Origin: Propionibacteriaceae bacterium UBA7704
GTDB lineage: Bacteria > Actinomycetota > Actinomycetes > Propionibacteriales > Propionibacteriaceae
Assembly (NCBI GenBank): GCA_002482525.1
Contig: DLGC01000010.1
Coordinates: forward strand, 151,793-215,792
Direction of reading: 5' to 3'
Length of the DNA: 64,000 nucleotides
In this document: in pieces, positions 43,889 through 52,221 of the stretch
Position numbering within the stretch: the first letter of the stretch is position 1
Layout: each line of letters starts with the position of its first letter
Notes under the pieces: generated by a model
The model's input: only the letters and a program-made list of their open reading frames with translations
What the model was told of the DNA's origin: nothing
Databases searched by the model: none
Position numbers and translations under genes: made by a program

Positions 43889-44491
43889 TCACAGCTCGGG
43901 CCGCCACCAATGCAGTTGCTCCCGCAACCCGTCCAGGCCGCCATACTCGACGATGGCCTCGCCGACCAAGCCGGTCGGCCACACTCCGACCGCGCCGGCT
44001 CGGAGCCACCCCGAGGCCGATTCCTGATCCATCTCACCAGCCGCGATGAGCGGACGTCCTCCCAGCAGCCCGACCAGCTGCGCCGCAGTCGGTTGGCTGT
44101 AGCTGTCGGCAGGCCACAGCTGAACCGCAGCGGCACCGGCATCCAAACCCGCGACCAGTTCGCTGGGCGTGGCCCCACCGAGAATTACCGGGAGCTCCGG
44201 AACGGCCTTCACCAGCTTGGGGGCCAACAGTCGCGTGGCGACGAACTGCGCACCGGCCTTCGCGACCCGCCGCACGGTGGCGACATCGCTGACACCCTGC
44301 ACACCGAATCGCGCGCGACGCCCGAACACTGCCATCAGTTCCACGGCCGTCTGCAGCCGCTCAACCGACACCGACCAGGTGGTGTAGCCCTCCTGACACA
44401 ACAGCTCGCAGACGCTCACCAGTTCCGATGAATCGACATCAGGCAAGGAGACCAGGATGCGGTGCCGTCCGAGCGGCGGAATCTCTACCAC
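43889..44491 (-). CDS. KDPG-aldolase-like TIM-barrel protein lacking the catalytic lysine
   Basis: A 200-residue protein matching the KDPG/KHG aldolase (Eda) fold: VRRVAKAGAQFV, then LPVILGGATPSELVAGLDAG, then AAVQLWPADS. In Eda the Schiff-base Lys sits in VKLFPAE, but here that position is Gln (residue about 124). The usual Arg and Glu near the active site also differ. It may be a non-aldolase member of the family or a scavenging or sensing protein. A GTG start at 44491 has AGGA nearby; it is divergent from the PEBP gene. Confidence 0.7.
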   Translation of the reverse strand: MVEIPPLGRHRILVSLPDVDSSELVSVCELLCQEGYTTWSVSVERLQTAVELMAVFGRRARFGVQGVSDVATVRRVAKAGAQFVATRLLAPKLVKAVPELPVILGGATPSELVAGLDAGAAAVQLWPADSYSQPTAAQLVGLLGGRPLIAAGEMDQESASGWLRAGAVGVWPTGLVGEAIVEYGGLDGLREQLHWWRPEL

Positions 44492-44598
44492 GTCCCCATC
44501 CTGCCCGATCCGGACGGCGAGGACAGCGTGATGCGACCCGTGACAGAGCGGCGTGATCGCAATAGCCTCGGGCTTATCGCCCAGCGAAGGAGCTGCCC

Positions 44599-45066
44599 AT
44601 GAAACTCACCAGCACCAGCATCATCGCCGACAGCACCATCGATCTGATCTACGCCGAGCCCGGCGTGGGAGGTCAAAACGTGAGTCCGCACCTGAGTTGG
44701 ACCCCCGGCCCCGAGGGAACGGCCAGCTACGCGATCACCTGCTTCGATCCAGACGCCCCTACCGGCAGCGGATGGTGGCACTGGGTGGTGACCGACATCC
44801 CCGCCGACATCACCGAACTCGCCGAAGGTGCCGCCCTGCCCGGTGCGGCGCGTTCGTGGATCAACGATTACGGGTACCGAGGCTGGGGTGGACCATGGCC
44901 GCCACCAGGTCCGGCCCATCACTACCAATTCCGCGTGGTGGCTGTCGCCACCGAGCGCCTGGACGTGCCTGATGACGCCAGTTCGGCCGCGGCCCGCCTC
45001 ACAGTGAGCTTCGCCGCCCTGGAAGACGCCGGCTTCACCGCTCTGTTCGCCAATCCGGCACGCTGA
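44599..45066 (+). CDS. YbhB/YbcL-family PEBP protein
   Basis: A 155-residue phosphatidylethanolamine-binding-like protein of the YbhB/YbcL family. Motifs are NVSPHLSW, CFDPDAPTGSGWWHWVV and WGGPWPPPGPAHHYQFRV. These form the anion-binding pocket typical of PEBP. Bacterial members have no firmly known role. It has AAGGAG before the ATG, is divergent from the aldolase-like gene, and precedes the DUF4031-HD gene with 14 bases between. Confidence 0.93.
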   Translation: MKLTSTSIIADSTIDLIYAEPGVGGQNVSPHLSWTPGPEGTASYAITCFDPDAPTGSGWWHWVVTDIPADITELAEGAALPGAARSWINDYGYRGWGGPWPPPGPAHHYQFRVVAVATERLDVPDDASSAAARLTVSFAALEDAGFTALFANPAR

Positions 45067-45080
45067 GACGTCTGGCGCGG

Positions 45081-45989
45081 ATGGCACTCCTGATCGACCA
45101 GCCGCACTGGCCTGCTCACGGCACCCGCTTCGCCCACCTGGTGTCAGACACCTCATTGGTCGAACTGTGGAACTTCGCCCGTAGCCAGGGCTTACCGGCG
45201 CGGGCCTTCGACCATGACCACTTCGACGTGAGCGAAGCGCGTCATGGCACCATCGTGGCGGCCGGAGCGGAGCCGGTCGAGGCCCGCGAGTTGGTGCGTC
45301 GACTCCAACTCAGTGGGCTGCGGCTGCCGCGAGCCCATCGGTTGCCCAGCCGAAAGCGGGCCGAGGCCGACCTGCGGCGCTCCTGGGAGCTGCTGCTGCC
45401 CGCCGAACCCGAGCTGGGTCGTCGTCTGATCACGGCGTGGTCGCAGCCGCACCGGCACTATCACGACACCAGGCACCTGGCGCACCTGCTGGCAGCGCTG
45501 GCGCAGCTCGATCCTCAGGTCGATCCGACCGTGGCTTTGGCCGCGTGGTTCCACGACGCGGTGTATCGCGGTGAGCCCGGTGACGATGAGCGGGCCTCGG
45601 CGGAACTCGCCGAGTGGGAGCTCCGCAGAGCGGGTCTACCCGCACCGACGATCACCGAAGTGGTGCGGCTGGTTCTGCTCACCATCGATCACCAGCCGAC
45701 GCCGGACGACCTCCGCGGCGCTGCATTGATCGACGCCGATCTCGCCATCCTGGGCCAACCGCAGGGGAGATACCTGATGTACCTCAATGGTGTGCGGGCC
45801 GAGCACCCAAATCTCAGTGATGATGACTTCGAGATGGCACGGAGGCGGGTGGTTGGGGCATTATTGTCCCAGCAGTCGTTGTATCGATCACAGATGGCAC
45901 AACAACTGTGGCTTGACCGGGCTCGGGAGAATCTGTCCAGCGAAGAGTTTCACTGGCAGGCGGTGAGGGGTCACCAGCAGCTCGATTGA
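45081..45989 (+). CDS. DUF4031 and HD-type phosphohydrolase fusion
   Basis: A 302-residue protein. Residues 1-85 match DUF4031 (FAHLVSDTSLVELWNFARSQG, then HFDV). Residues about 95-300 are a predicted metal-dependent HD-superfamily phosphohydrolase (COG4339-like) with the metal-binding motifs RHYHDTRHL, AAWFHDAVY and ALIDADLAILG. It is cytoplasmic, with an unknown phosphorylated substrate. Whether the two parts act on one pathway is not known. It follows the PEBP gene closely on the same strand. Confidence 0.85.
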   Translation: MALLIDQPHWPAHGTRFAHLVSDTSLVELWNFARSQGLPARAFDHDHFDVSEARHGTIVAAGAEPVEARELVRRLQLSGLRLPRAHRLPSRKRAEADLRRSWELLLPAEPELGRRLITAWSQPHRHYHDTRHLAHLLAALAQLDPQVDPTVALAAWFHDAVYRGEPGDDERASAELAEWELRRAGLPAPTITEVVRLVLLTIDHQPTPDDLRGAALIDADLAILGQPQGRYLMYLNGVRAEHPNLSDDDFEMARRRVVGALLSQQSLYRSQMAQQLWLDRARENLSSEEFHWQAVRGHQQLD

Positions 45990-46024
45990 GCGACCAGGTA
46001 CCAGGTGCAGTCGGGGGGAAAACG

Positions 46025-46882
46025 ATGGCACGGGCTGCCAATGCATGGCTAGCCGCTGCGGCGTGCGTTGTCGCAGGCGTCGTTGTCGCGCCTCCGGGAG
46101 CGGTCTCCAATCTCACCACTGGCCCTGAAGTTCAGGTCACCGTCACTGTCACCTACGGCCAGAACACCGTGCCACCCGTCACGCCGGCGGTGGCCACACC
46201 CAGCGTCTCGGAGTCGGCGAGCGGCACCAGCATTCCCACGCAGCCGAGCACCAGCGCGACGAATCCAGGTACCGGTGCCACGACCGTGCCGGGGAGCGGC
46301 ACCACCAGCCGCGCACCGAAGCCGACCGCGCCGACGACGAAGAAGAACCCGGCTCCGGCTCCCACACCGACCGAAGCCACACCTGACCCCAACACCGGCC
46401 CCACGGTGATTCCGGTGCCGGTACCCACTCAGACTGGCGGCAGCACACCGTCCCCGACGGTGACGATCACGGTGATGCCGACACCGACACCCTCACCGAC
46501 AACCGAATCACCGACGCCGAGCGTGATCTGCCCATCGCCTGCGCCGAGTCAGGATCCTTCTACCTGGCCGACCGCGTGGCCCACCGACTGGCCGACTGAG
46601 TGCATCTCCCCGACTCCGACTCCGACGCCGACGCCCTCGGAGTCATCGACCCCCGCCCCGGATCCGGTCACCACCGATCCGACGACCAGCCGCTCCCCGT
46701 CGGAGAGCCAGAGCGCGGCCAGCCCGACGGCGATCCACACGACGGCTGTAAAGACCACTCCCACGTCCGCATCCGCCAGCCCGACCGGCGATGTGGAGAC
46801 GCGACGGGATCGCTGGCGCAACCGAACTCAGCAGGCGCTGGGTGAACTTCGCACCTGGTTGAGCATGTGGAGCCACCACTGA
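46025..46882 (+). CDS. Secreted Pro/Thr-rich low-complexity protein
   Basis: A 285-residue protein with a signal peptide (residues 1-30) followed by about 220 residues rich in Pro, Thr and Ser, including PTPTP runs, then a short basic C-terminal helix (RRDRWRNRTQQALGELRTW). No domain is recognised. Such repeats are probably O-glycosylated surface stalks in actinobacteria. GGGGGG-type Shine-Dalgarno precedes the ATG at 46025. The end overlaps the start of the next peptidase gene by 16 bases, so they are translated together. Confidence 0.7.
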   Translation: MARAANAWLAAAACVVAGVVVAPPGAVSNLTTGPEVQVTVTVTYGQNTVPPVTPAVATPSVSESASGTSIPTQPSTSATNPGTGATTVPGSGTTSRAPKPTAPTTKKNPAPAPTPTEATPDPNTGPTVIPVPVPTQTGGSTPSPTVTITVMPTPTPSPTTESPTPSVICPSPAPSQDPSTWPTAWPTDWPTECISPTPTPTPTPSESSTPAPDPVTTDPTTSRSPSESQSAASPTAIHTTAVKTTPTSASASPTGDVETRRDRWRNRTQQALGELRTWLSMWSHH

Positions 46883-47634
46883 TCTTGCGATACGCAGCCC
46901 CCAGCGTCGTAGTGATGGTGTTGTCTCTCGGCCTCACCGGCTGTGCACTGACACCACCGACGGTCGACGGCAACCGCCCGGCTGCGGTGACCCCCTCACC
47001 ATCGACTCCTGCCACCCGGTCACCGTCGGCTTCCGCGCCGTCCAGCCCCACCGCCACACCTGATGCCACCCCGACACCCGACACCCGCACCGGCAAACAA
47101 CTCAACAAGCCCTACGAGGTGCGCGGCATCCCGGTGATCTCCAAGAAGCACCGCATCTCGGCTAGCTACGGCCCAGCAGATCCGACCGGACCCAACCACT
47201 TGGACGCCGAGACTGCTGCGGCATTGGCCACCATGACGACTGCAGCCAAAGCCGACGGCGTCACGGTGAAAGTGAAGTCCGGCTATCGCAGCTACGCGAT
47301 GCAGAAGGCCAGCTACGACCGCGCCTTGCGGACTCAGCCGCAAAACATCAACTTTTATGCGCCACCGGGCGCCAGCGAGCACCAGACCGGATTGGCCGTC
47401 GACCTGTGGGACGGGCGGGTGTGGTATCGCGCCATGGAGAACACTGCCACCGGCAAGTGGCTGCATAAGCACGCTCACGAATACGGTTTCATTCTGCGGT
47501 TCCCCGACGGCAAGGAGGCCATCACCGGGGTGCCCTACGAGCCGTGGCACTTCCGCTACATCGGGGTCACCGACGCCCTCAAATTCGGCAAGGGAAACCG
47601 CCTCACGCTCGAGGAGTACCTCGGCCTGGCCTGA
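46867..47634 (+). CDS. VanY-type D-Ala-D-Ala carboxypeptidase lipoprotein
   Basis: A 255-residue M15B peptidase. It has a lipoprotein signal with lipobox LTGC (about residues 23-26), a Pro/Thr/Ser-rich linker, and a catalytic domain with SGYRSYAMQ, SEHQTGLAVDLW and EPWHFRYIG. These carry the zinc ligands (His, Asp, His) and the catalytic Glu. It is an extracellular, lipid-anchored enzyme that trims peptidoglycan stem peptides. The start is GTG at 46867, overlapping the upstream gene. Its partner may be presented by the preceding Pro/Thr-rich protein. Confidence 0.9.
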   Translation: MEPPLILRYAAPSVVVMVLSLGLTGCALTPPTVDGNRPAAVTPSPSTPATRSPSASAPSSPTATPDATPTPDTRTGKQLNKPYEVRGIPVISKKHRISASYGPADPTGPNHLDAETAAALATMTTAAKADGVTVKVKSGYRSYAMQKASYDRALRTQPQNINFYAPPGASEHQTGLAVDLWDGRVWYRAMENTATGKWLHKHAHEYGFILRFPDGKEAITGVPYEPWHFRYIGVTDALKFGKGNRLTLEEYLGLA

Positions 47635-47688
47635 GCTGCGAACTCAGAACCCCAGCTTCGGTCCGCTGAGGTGGTGCAGGATGGAGCC

Positions 47689-49914
47689 ATGGCGTCTGAG
47701 GCGAATCCCGGAGTCGGCAAGAGCATCGGAATCCTCACCAGCGGCGGTGATGCTCCGGGTATGAATCCGGCCGTGCGTGCCGTGGTGCGCACCGCACTCA
47801 GCCTGGGTGCAACGGTCTACGCCATGTACGAGGGCTACCAAGGCATGATCGACGGCGGCCCGGGCATCCGTGAACTGACCTGGGAAGACGTCAGCGGCAT
47901 CCTGGGCCAGGGTGGCACCGTCATCGGAACGTTCCGCTCCAAGGATTTCCGCGAGTATTCAGGGCGCAAGCGGGCCGCAGCCAATCTGATCACCCGCGGG
48001 ATCGACCGACTGATCGTGATCGGCGGGGACGGATCATTGTCCGGGCTGGATCAGTTCCGCTCCGAGTGGACTCAGATCCTGGCCGAATTGGTCACCGAGC
48101 AGACCATCACGGCCGAGCAGGCCGCCGCCCACCCGGCGTTGATGTTCGCCGGGTTGGTGGGCTCGATCGACAACGACCTGGTCGGCACCGACATGACCAT
48201 CGGCGCCGACACCGCCTTGCACCGCATCACCTCAGCCATCGATGACCTGTCCAGTACGGCCGCCAGCCACCAGCGCAGCTTCGTGGTCGAAGTGATGGGA
48301 CGCCATTGCGGCTATCTGGCTCTGATGAGCGCGATCGCCGGGGCCTGCGACTACGTGCTGATTCCGGAGCTTCCTCCCGAGCCCGATTGGGAGGAGCAGA
48401 TGTGCGCCGAATTGCGGCGCAACCGCAAGGCGGGACGGCGCGACTCGATGGTGGTCGTCGCAGAGGGCGCCCGAGATCGACAGGGGCAGCCCATCACCTC
48501 TGAGTATGTGCGCCACGTCATCGAGGAGCACCTGGGCGAGGGCGCCCGCACCACGATTCTGGGCCACGTGCAGCGCGGTGGCGCCCCCAGTGCCTATGAC
48601 CGCTGGGCTTCCACCTGGCTGGGGTACGAGGCAGTTTGCGAGGTTCTCGCCGCAGAGCCCGGTTCGGTCGGTCCGGTGATCGGCTTCCGGGGCAACCGGA
48701 TCTGCCGAGTACCGCTGGTCGAGGCAGTGGCCCGGACCCGTCAGGTGCCGGAGTTGATCGCTGCCGGCGACTACGACCAGGCCATGGCGCTGCGCGGCGG
48801 GTCCTTCACCGAAGCGGCTCGGATCTTCACCGAGATGGTGCACCCCAGCCGCATCGACGCCGACGCAGGCTCCAAACGAGTGGCGATCATCCATGGCGGC
48901 GGACTCGCACCCGGAATGAACGCCGCAGCAGCAGACGCCGTCCGGCTGGGCATCAGCCGCGGCCACACCATGTTGGGGGTGCAGGGTGGTTTTCCCGGCC
49001 TGCGCGACGGCGCCATCAGCGAGCTGGAATGGGCCGATGTCGAAGGCTGGGTGGTCGGCGGCGCTGACCTGGGCACTCGTCGCACCGTCCCTTCGGTTGC
49101 AGATCTCTACCAGATCAGTCGCTCGCTGGAGGACAACAGCATCGACGCGCTGCTGGTCATCGGAGGCTGGAACGCCTACCAGGCCGCGTACCTGATGCAC
49201 TCCGAGCGGGAACGTTTCCCCGCCTGCGGGCTCCCCATCGTGTGTGTGCCGGCGAGTATCGACAACAACCTTCCGGGGTCAGAGTTGAGCATCGGCGCCG
49301 ACACCGCCCTGAACGTCATCACCGAGGCGATCGACCGGATCAAGACGTCCGGTCAGGCGTCTCGGCGAGCCTTCGTCGTGGAGACCATGGGCAGGCAGTG
49401 CGGCTACCTGGCGCTGATGAGCGCCCTGTCGGGTGGTGCCGAGCGGGTCTACCTCCACGAGGAAGGCATCAGCCTGGATTCGCTGATCGCCGACGTGGCC
49501 TGGCTGCGGAACAGCTTCGCCGCTGGCCGCAAGCTCTTCTTGGCGGTCCGCAACGAGGACGCCAATCCGCTCTACACCACCGATTTCCTGGCCCGACTGT
49601 TGGAGCAGGAGAGTCACGGCCTGTATGACGTGCGCCAGAACATTTTGGGACATGTCCAACAGGGCGGCTGCCCCAGCCCCTTCGATCGACTGCTGGCCGT
49701 GCGGCTGGTCTCCCGGGCGCTCGACCTGCTTGCCGATGTGTTCGCCGGTGAGACCGGCGAGAGCTACTACCTCGGACTGGTCGAATCCAAGGTGACCCAC
49801 CGTCCGATGAGCCACATGATGGAGGAAATGGACACCGAGTACCGTAGGCCCAAAGAGCAGTGGTGGCTGGCGCTGCGGCCGGTGATGAAGGCAGTCGCCG
49901 ACGCCGCAGTGTGA
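47689..49914 (+). CDS. pfkA: Eukaryote-type double-domain 6-phosphofructokinase
   Basis: A 741-residue protein made of two phosphofructokinase halves. The N-half has TSGGDAPGMN, IGGDGSLSG (Gly in the ATP-type position, residue about 113), SIDNDLVGTD with both catalytic Asp (about 158) and MGRHCGYLAL. The C-half repeats the pattern in degenerate form: HGGGLAPGMN, GGWNAY in place of GGDGS, SIDNNLPG with Asn for the second Asp, and MGRQCGYLAL. This matches animal and fungal PFKs, in which the C-half became regulatory. It phosphorylates fructose-6-phosphate using ATP. The ATG at 47689 is preferred over upstream GTGs. Confidence 0.92.
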   Translation: MASEANPGVGKSIGILTSGGDAPGMNPAVRAVVRTALSLGATVYAMYEGYQGMIDGGPGIRELTWEDVSGILGQGGTVIGTFRSKDFREYSGRKRAAANLITRGIDRLIVIGGDGSLSGLDQFRSEWTQILAELVTEQTITAEQAAAHPALMFAGLVGSIDNDLVGTDMTIGADTALHRITSAIDDLSSTAASHQRSFVVEVMGRHCGYLALMSAIAGACDYVLIPELPPEPDWEEQMCAELRRNRKAGRRDSMVVVAEGARDRQGQPITSEYVRHVIEEHLGEGARTTILGHVQRGGAPSAYDRWASTWLGYEAVCEVLAAEPGSVGPVIGFRGNRICRVPLVEAVARTRQVPELIAAGDYDQAMALRGGSFTEAARIFTEMVHPSRIDADAGSKRVAIIHGGGLAPGMNAAAADAVRLGISRGHTMLGVQGGFPGLRDGAISELEWADVEGWVVGGADLGTRRTVPSVADLYQISRSLEDNSIDALLVIGGWNAYQAAYLMHSERERFPACGLPIVCVPASIDNNLPGSELSIGADTALNVITEAIDRIKTSGQASRRAFVVETMGRQCGYLALMSALSGGAERVYLHEEGISLDSLIADVAWLRNSFAAGRKLFLAVRNEDANPLYTTDFLARLLEQESHGLYDVRQNILGHVQQGGCPSPFDRLLAVRLVSRALDLLADVFAGETGESYYLGLVESKVTHRPMSHMMEEMDTEYRRPKEQWWLALRPVMKAVADAAV

Positions 49915-49933
49915 ATCCTGGTGAGGAGAACAG

Positions 49934-50443
49934 ATGCCTGAGGTTCCTCAGCCGGCGGCCGATCGCATCGTGCCGGTGGCCGGTCATCCACTGGTCGTTG
50001 GCGTCGGGCCTCGTCGAGCGACCCTGCTGGCTCACACTGCTGCTGTGTGGGCCCACGCGCTGGGTTCGGAAATCTACTTCGCCTACGCCGATCCCAGCCG
50101 AATGGTCGAGGAGGAGTTTCCCGACGGTCGCATCCGCCATGTCGGGGTCGACCCCGATTCCGACGACGAAGGTTGGCAGCGCACCGAGCAGGAGATCATC
50201 GACTGGCTGACCGGCCTGAACCTGCCGGTCGCCTGGGAGTTCCGCTACCTCGCCGGACGCGCCGACCGTGCCCTCACCCACCTGGCGCGCTACACCGATG
50301 CTTGCGCCATCGTGGTCGGAGCTCGGAACCCGCATTCGCCACGCTGGGGACAAGGCCACTCGCTGGGCCAGAATCTGGCCCGTCATCAGCATCGCCCGGT
50401 GCTGGCGATCCCGTTGAACGTTGTGGACTGGAAGCAACGGTGA
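49934..50443 (+). CDS. Universal stress protein-like protein
   Basis: A 169-residue single UspA-fold protein. The strand start PLVVGVGPRRATLLAHTA and the C-terminal IVVGARNPHSPRWGQGHSLGQNLARHQHRPVLAIP resemble the ATP-binding G-2x-G-9x-G-type motif of Usp proteins. GAGGAG precedes the ATG. It overlaps the first fluoride channel gene (GTGA), suggesting co-translation. The role is unspecified stress or nucleotide binding. Confidence 0.85.
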   Translation: MPEVPQPAADRIVPVAGHPLVVGVGPRRATLLAHTAAVWAHALGSEIYFAYADPSRMVEEEFPDGRIRHVGVDPDSDDEGWQRTEQEIIDWLTGLNLPVAWEFRYLAGRADRALTHLARYTDACAIVVGARNPHSPRWGQGHSLGQNLARHQHRPVLAIPLNVVDWKQR

Positions 50444-50847
50444 GTCGAGCCGTCAACGCCTCGCTGATCGTGATCGGCGGTATGGCAGGTACCGCTGTGC
50501 GCGCGAGCTTGGAGGCGTGGTTTCCGGCCACCGCCGGGCAGTGGCCGTGGGCCACGTTCTGGATCAACATCTCCGGTTCGCTGCTGCTCGGAGGCCTGCT
50601 GGAGACCCTGGCGGCCTTCGATGACGCGGGGTGGCCGCGCTCGGTGCGGCTGGGAGTCGGCACCGGTTTCTTCGGTGGCTACACCACCTACAGCAGCTTC
50701 TCCGTGGAGACGGTGGCGCTGCTGCGCTCGGGCGACTGGTTCGGCGGGATCGGTTATGCGGTCCTCAGCGTCGGGATCGGAATCGCCGCCGCCCTGCTCG
50801 CCATGGTGGTGGTGCGGCGGCTTCGCCATGCCGGGGAGGCGACATGA
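50440..50847 (+). CDS. crcB: Fluoride ion channel subunit 1
   Basis: A 135-residue membrane protein with four helices. Motifs are GGMAGTAVRASLE, FWINISGSLLLG and GTGFFGGYTTYSSFSVET, including the Asn, Phe box and Thr/Ser of the Fluc pore. It exports toxic fluoride. It starts at a GTG overlapping the Usp stop and is followed by a second crcB gene; Fluc can be a homodimer or pair of related subunits. Two genes with strong divergence suggest a heterodimer. Confidence 0.93.
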   Translation: MSRAVNASLIVIGGMAGTAVRASLEAWFPATAGQWPWATFWINISGSLLLGGLLETLAAFDDAGWPRSVRLGVGTGFFGGYTTYSSFSVETVALLRSGDWFGGIGYAVLSVGIGIAAALLAMVVVRRLRHAGEAT

Positions 50848-51215
50848 TCTGGATCGCGCTTGGCGGCGGGGTGGGGGCATTGGTCCGCTATCTGCTCGAC
50901 ACGTCGGTGAACGCTCAATCCCGACGCCGCTGGCCCAAGCTGGGGCTCCCTGTGGGAACGGTGCTGATCAATGTCACCGGTTCGCTCCTGCTGGGCCTGT
51001 TCGCCGGGTGGCTGATGTTCCACACCGGGGACGCCCCGTGGAAACTCGCTGTGGGAGCCGGCTTGCTCGGCGGCTTCACCACTTTCAGTACCGCCAGTGT
51101 GGAGGCCGCGCGACTGATCATCGCCGGACGGTGGCAGGCCGCCGCAGTTCATGCCGTCGGCATGCTCACCGCCGGGGTGGGAGCAGCGGCTCTCGGCGTG
51201 TGGATCGCCGCCTAG
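50844..51215 (+). CDS. crcB: Fluoride ion channel subunit 2
   Basis: A 123-residue Fluc protein with four helices. It has GGGVGALVRYLLD, LINVTGSLLLGLFAG and LLGGFTTFSTASVEA, the canonical Fluc GGFTTFST motif. The ATG overlaps the previous stop. It probably pairs with the first CrcB protein in a heterodimeric channel. No fluoride riboswitch was recognised before the operon. Confidence 0.94.
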   Translation: MIWIALGGGVGALVRYLLDTSVNAQSRRRWPKLGLPVGTVLINVTGSLLLGLFAGWLMFHTGDAPWKLAVGAGLLGGFTTFSTASVEAARLIIAGRWQAAAVHAVGMLTAGVGAAALGVWIAA

Positions 51216-51283
51216 ATCGCTCACGACGGCGGCTGGTCACCATTTTGGGATCGGTCGTAACTTCTCCGGTCCTCGACGCGGTT

Positions 51284-51340
51284 TGTACCTGTGGAGGGTG
51301 ATCGTCGCGCTCCGGGCTCGCCAGAGTCGCCACAGGTACA
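51284..51340 (+). promoter_or_regulatory. Inverted repeat in the leader of the PxKF gene
   Basis: An 11-bp perfect inverted repeat, TGTACCTGTGG (51284) and CCACAGGTACA (51330), encloses 35 bases. Its right arm abuts the GGAG of the ribosome site before the ATG at 51350. It may be an operator or mRNA hairpin regulating translation. Confidence 0.45.
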
Positions 51341-51349
51341 GGAGTACCG

Positions 51350-52096
51350 ATGTCTTCACGTCGAACCACTCGAATCTTGGTAGCCGCAGCGCTCACTGGT
51401 TTGCTGAGCCCCGTCGCGGTGACCTCTGCCGAGGCCGCCGCAGCCCCGGTCATCACCTGGCAGGGGGCGATCACCGACCAGGCCAGCTATGTGTATGGCC
51501 AGGTGCCCGTCGCAAATACCTGTACTGCGGTCGACGAGGCCGCCCAGCCGGTGGACTGCACCGTGACCGGCTACGACACGAGCGTCGGCACCCACGAGTT
51601 GACCGCCACCGCAACCGCTGCCGATGCCCCGACCGCAACCGAGACCATCAGCTACACCGTCACCGCGTGGAATCTGCGGGGCTTCTACCGCCCGGTCCGC
51701 ATGAACGACAACTGGAACAACCGCAAGGGTCGCTCGACGGTCCCGTTCAAGTTCCGGGTCTTCGAAGGCGACACCAAGGCCACCAGCACTGATGTCGTGA
51801 CCGCCTTCACCTCGCAGCAGCTGGTGTGCTCGACCATGGCGCCGATCGGTGATGCGACGTCGATCCTCTCGGCCAAGAAGGGCTACCAACTGCGGTACCG
51901 CGACGGCAAGTTCATCATGAACTGGAAGACCCCCAAGGCGCCCAAGGCCAAGAAGGTGAAGGTTACGAAGGTGACCAGGGTTCATGGCAAAAAGGTTGTG
52001 CGTACGGTCAAGCGCGTTCGCGCCGTCAACTGCTACCAGGTGACCATGACCACCGCCGATGGCTCAGCTCTGACCGCACTGTTCAAGCTGCGCTGA
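51350..52096 (+). CDS. Secreted PxKF-domain protein
   Basis: A 248-residue protein with a signal peptide (residues about 1-29, ending AEAAAA), an Ig-like beta region, and a C-terminal PxKF-type domain (GFYRPVRM, NRKGRSTVPFKFRVFEG). A Lys-rich segment of about 30 residues (KAPKAKKVKVTKV) interrupts the C-terminal domain. PxKF domains occur in secreted proteins of actinobacteria with no firm function. The gene is isolated, followed by a strong terminator. Confidence 0.8.
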   Translation: MSSRRTTRILVAAALTGLLSPVAVTSAEAAAAPVITWQGAITDQASYVYGQVPVANTCTAVDEAAQPVDCTVTGYDTSVGTHELTATATAADAPTATETISYTVTAWNLRGFYRPVRMNDNWNNRKGRSTVPFKFRVFEGDTKATSTDVVTAFTSQQLVCSTMAPIGDATSILSAKKGYQLRYRDGKFIMNWKTPKAPKAKKVKVTKVTRVHGKKVVRTVKRVRAVNCYQVTMTTADGSALTALFKLR

Positions 52097-52117
52097 GCGA
52101 AAGACTCCCCCCGGAGC

Positions 52118-52157
52118 CGGAAGGGGCCCCGCACCGTCTGGTGCGGGGCCCCTTCCG
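52118..52157. terminator. Strong hairpin terminator
   Basis: A perfect 17-bp G/C-rich stem (52118-52134 with 52141-52157) with a 6-base loop, ending in TTG, lies between the PxKF gene and the converging PFOR gene and probably serves both. Confidence 0.85.
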
Positions 52158-52221
52158 TTGAGTCTCGTGAATCACCGGCCCCGAAACCTCCGAGACACAG
52201 CGGCCAGATCCGATCGTCCGA

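Noticed and set aside
49915..50440. Fluoride riboswitch for the crcB genes
   Set aside because: No GGNGATGG-type conserved core was found upstream of the Usp or crcB genes.
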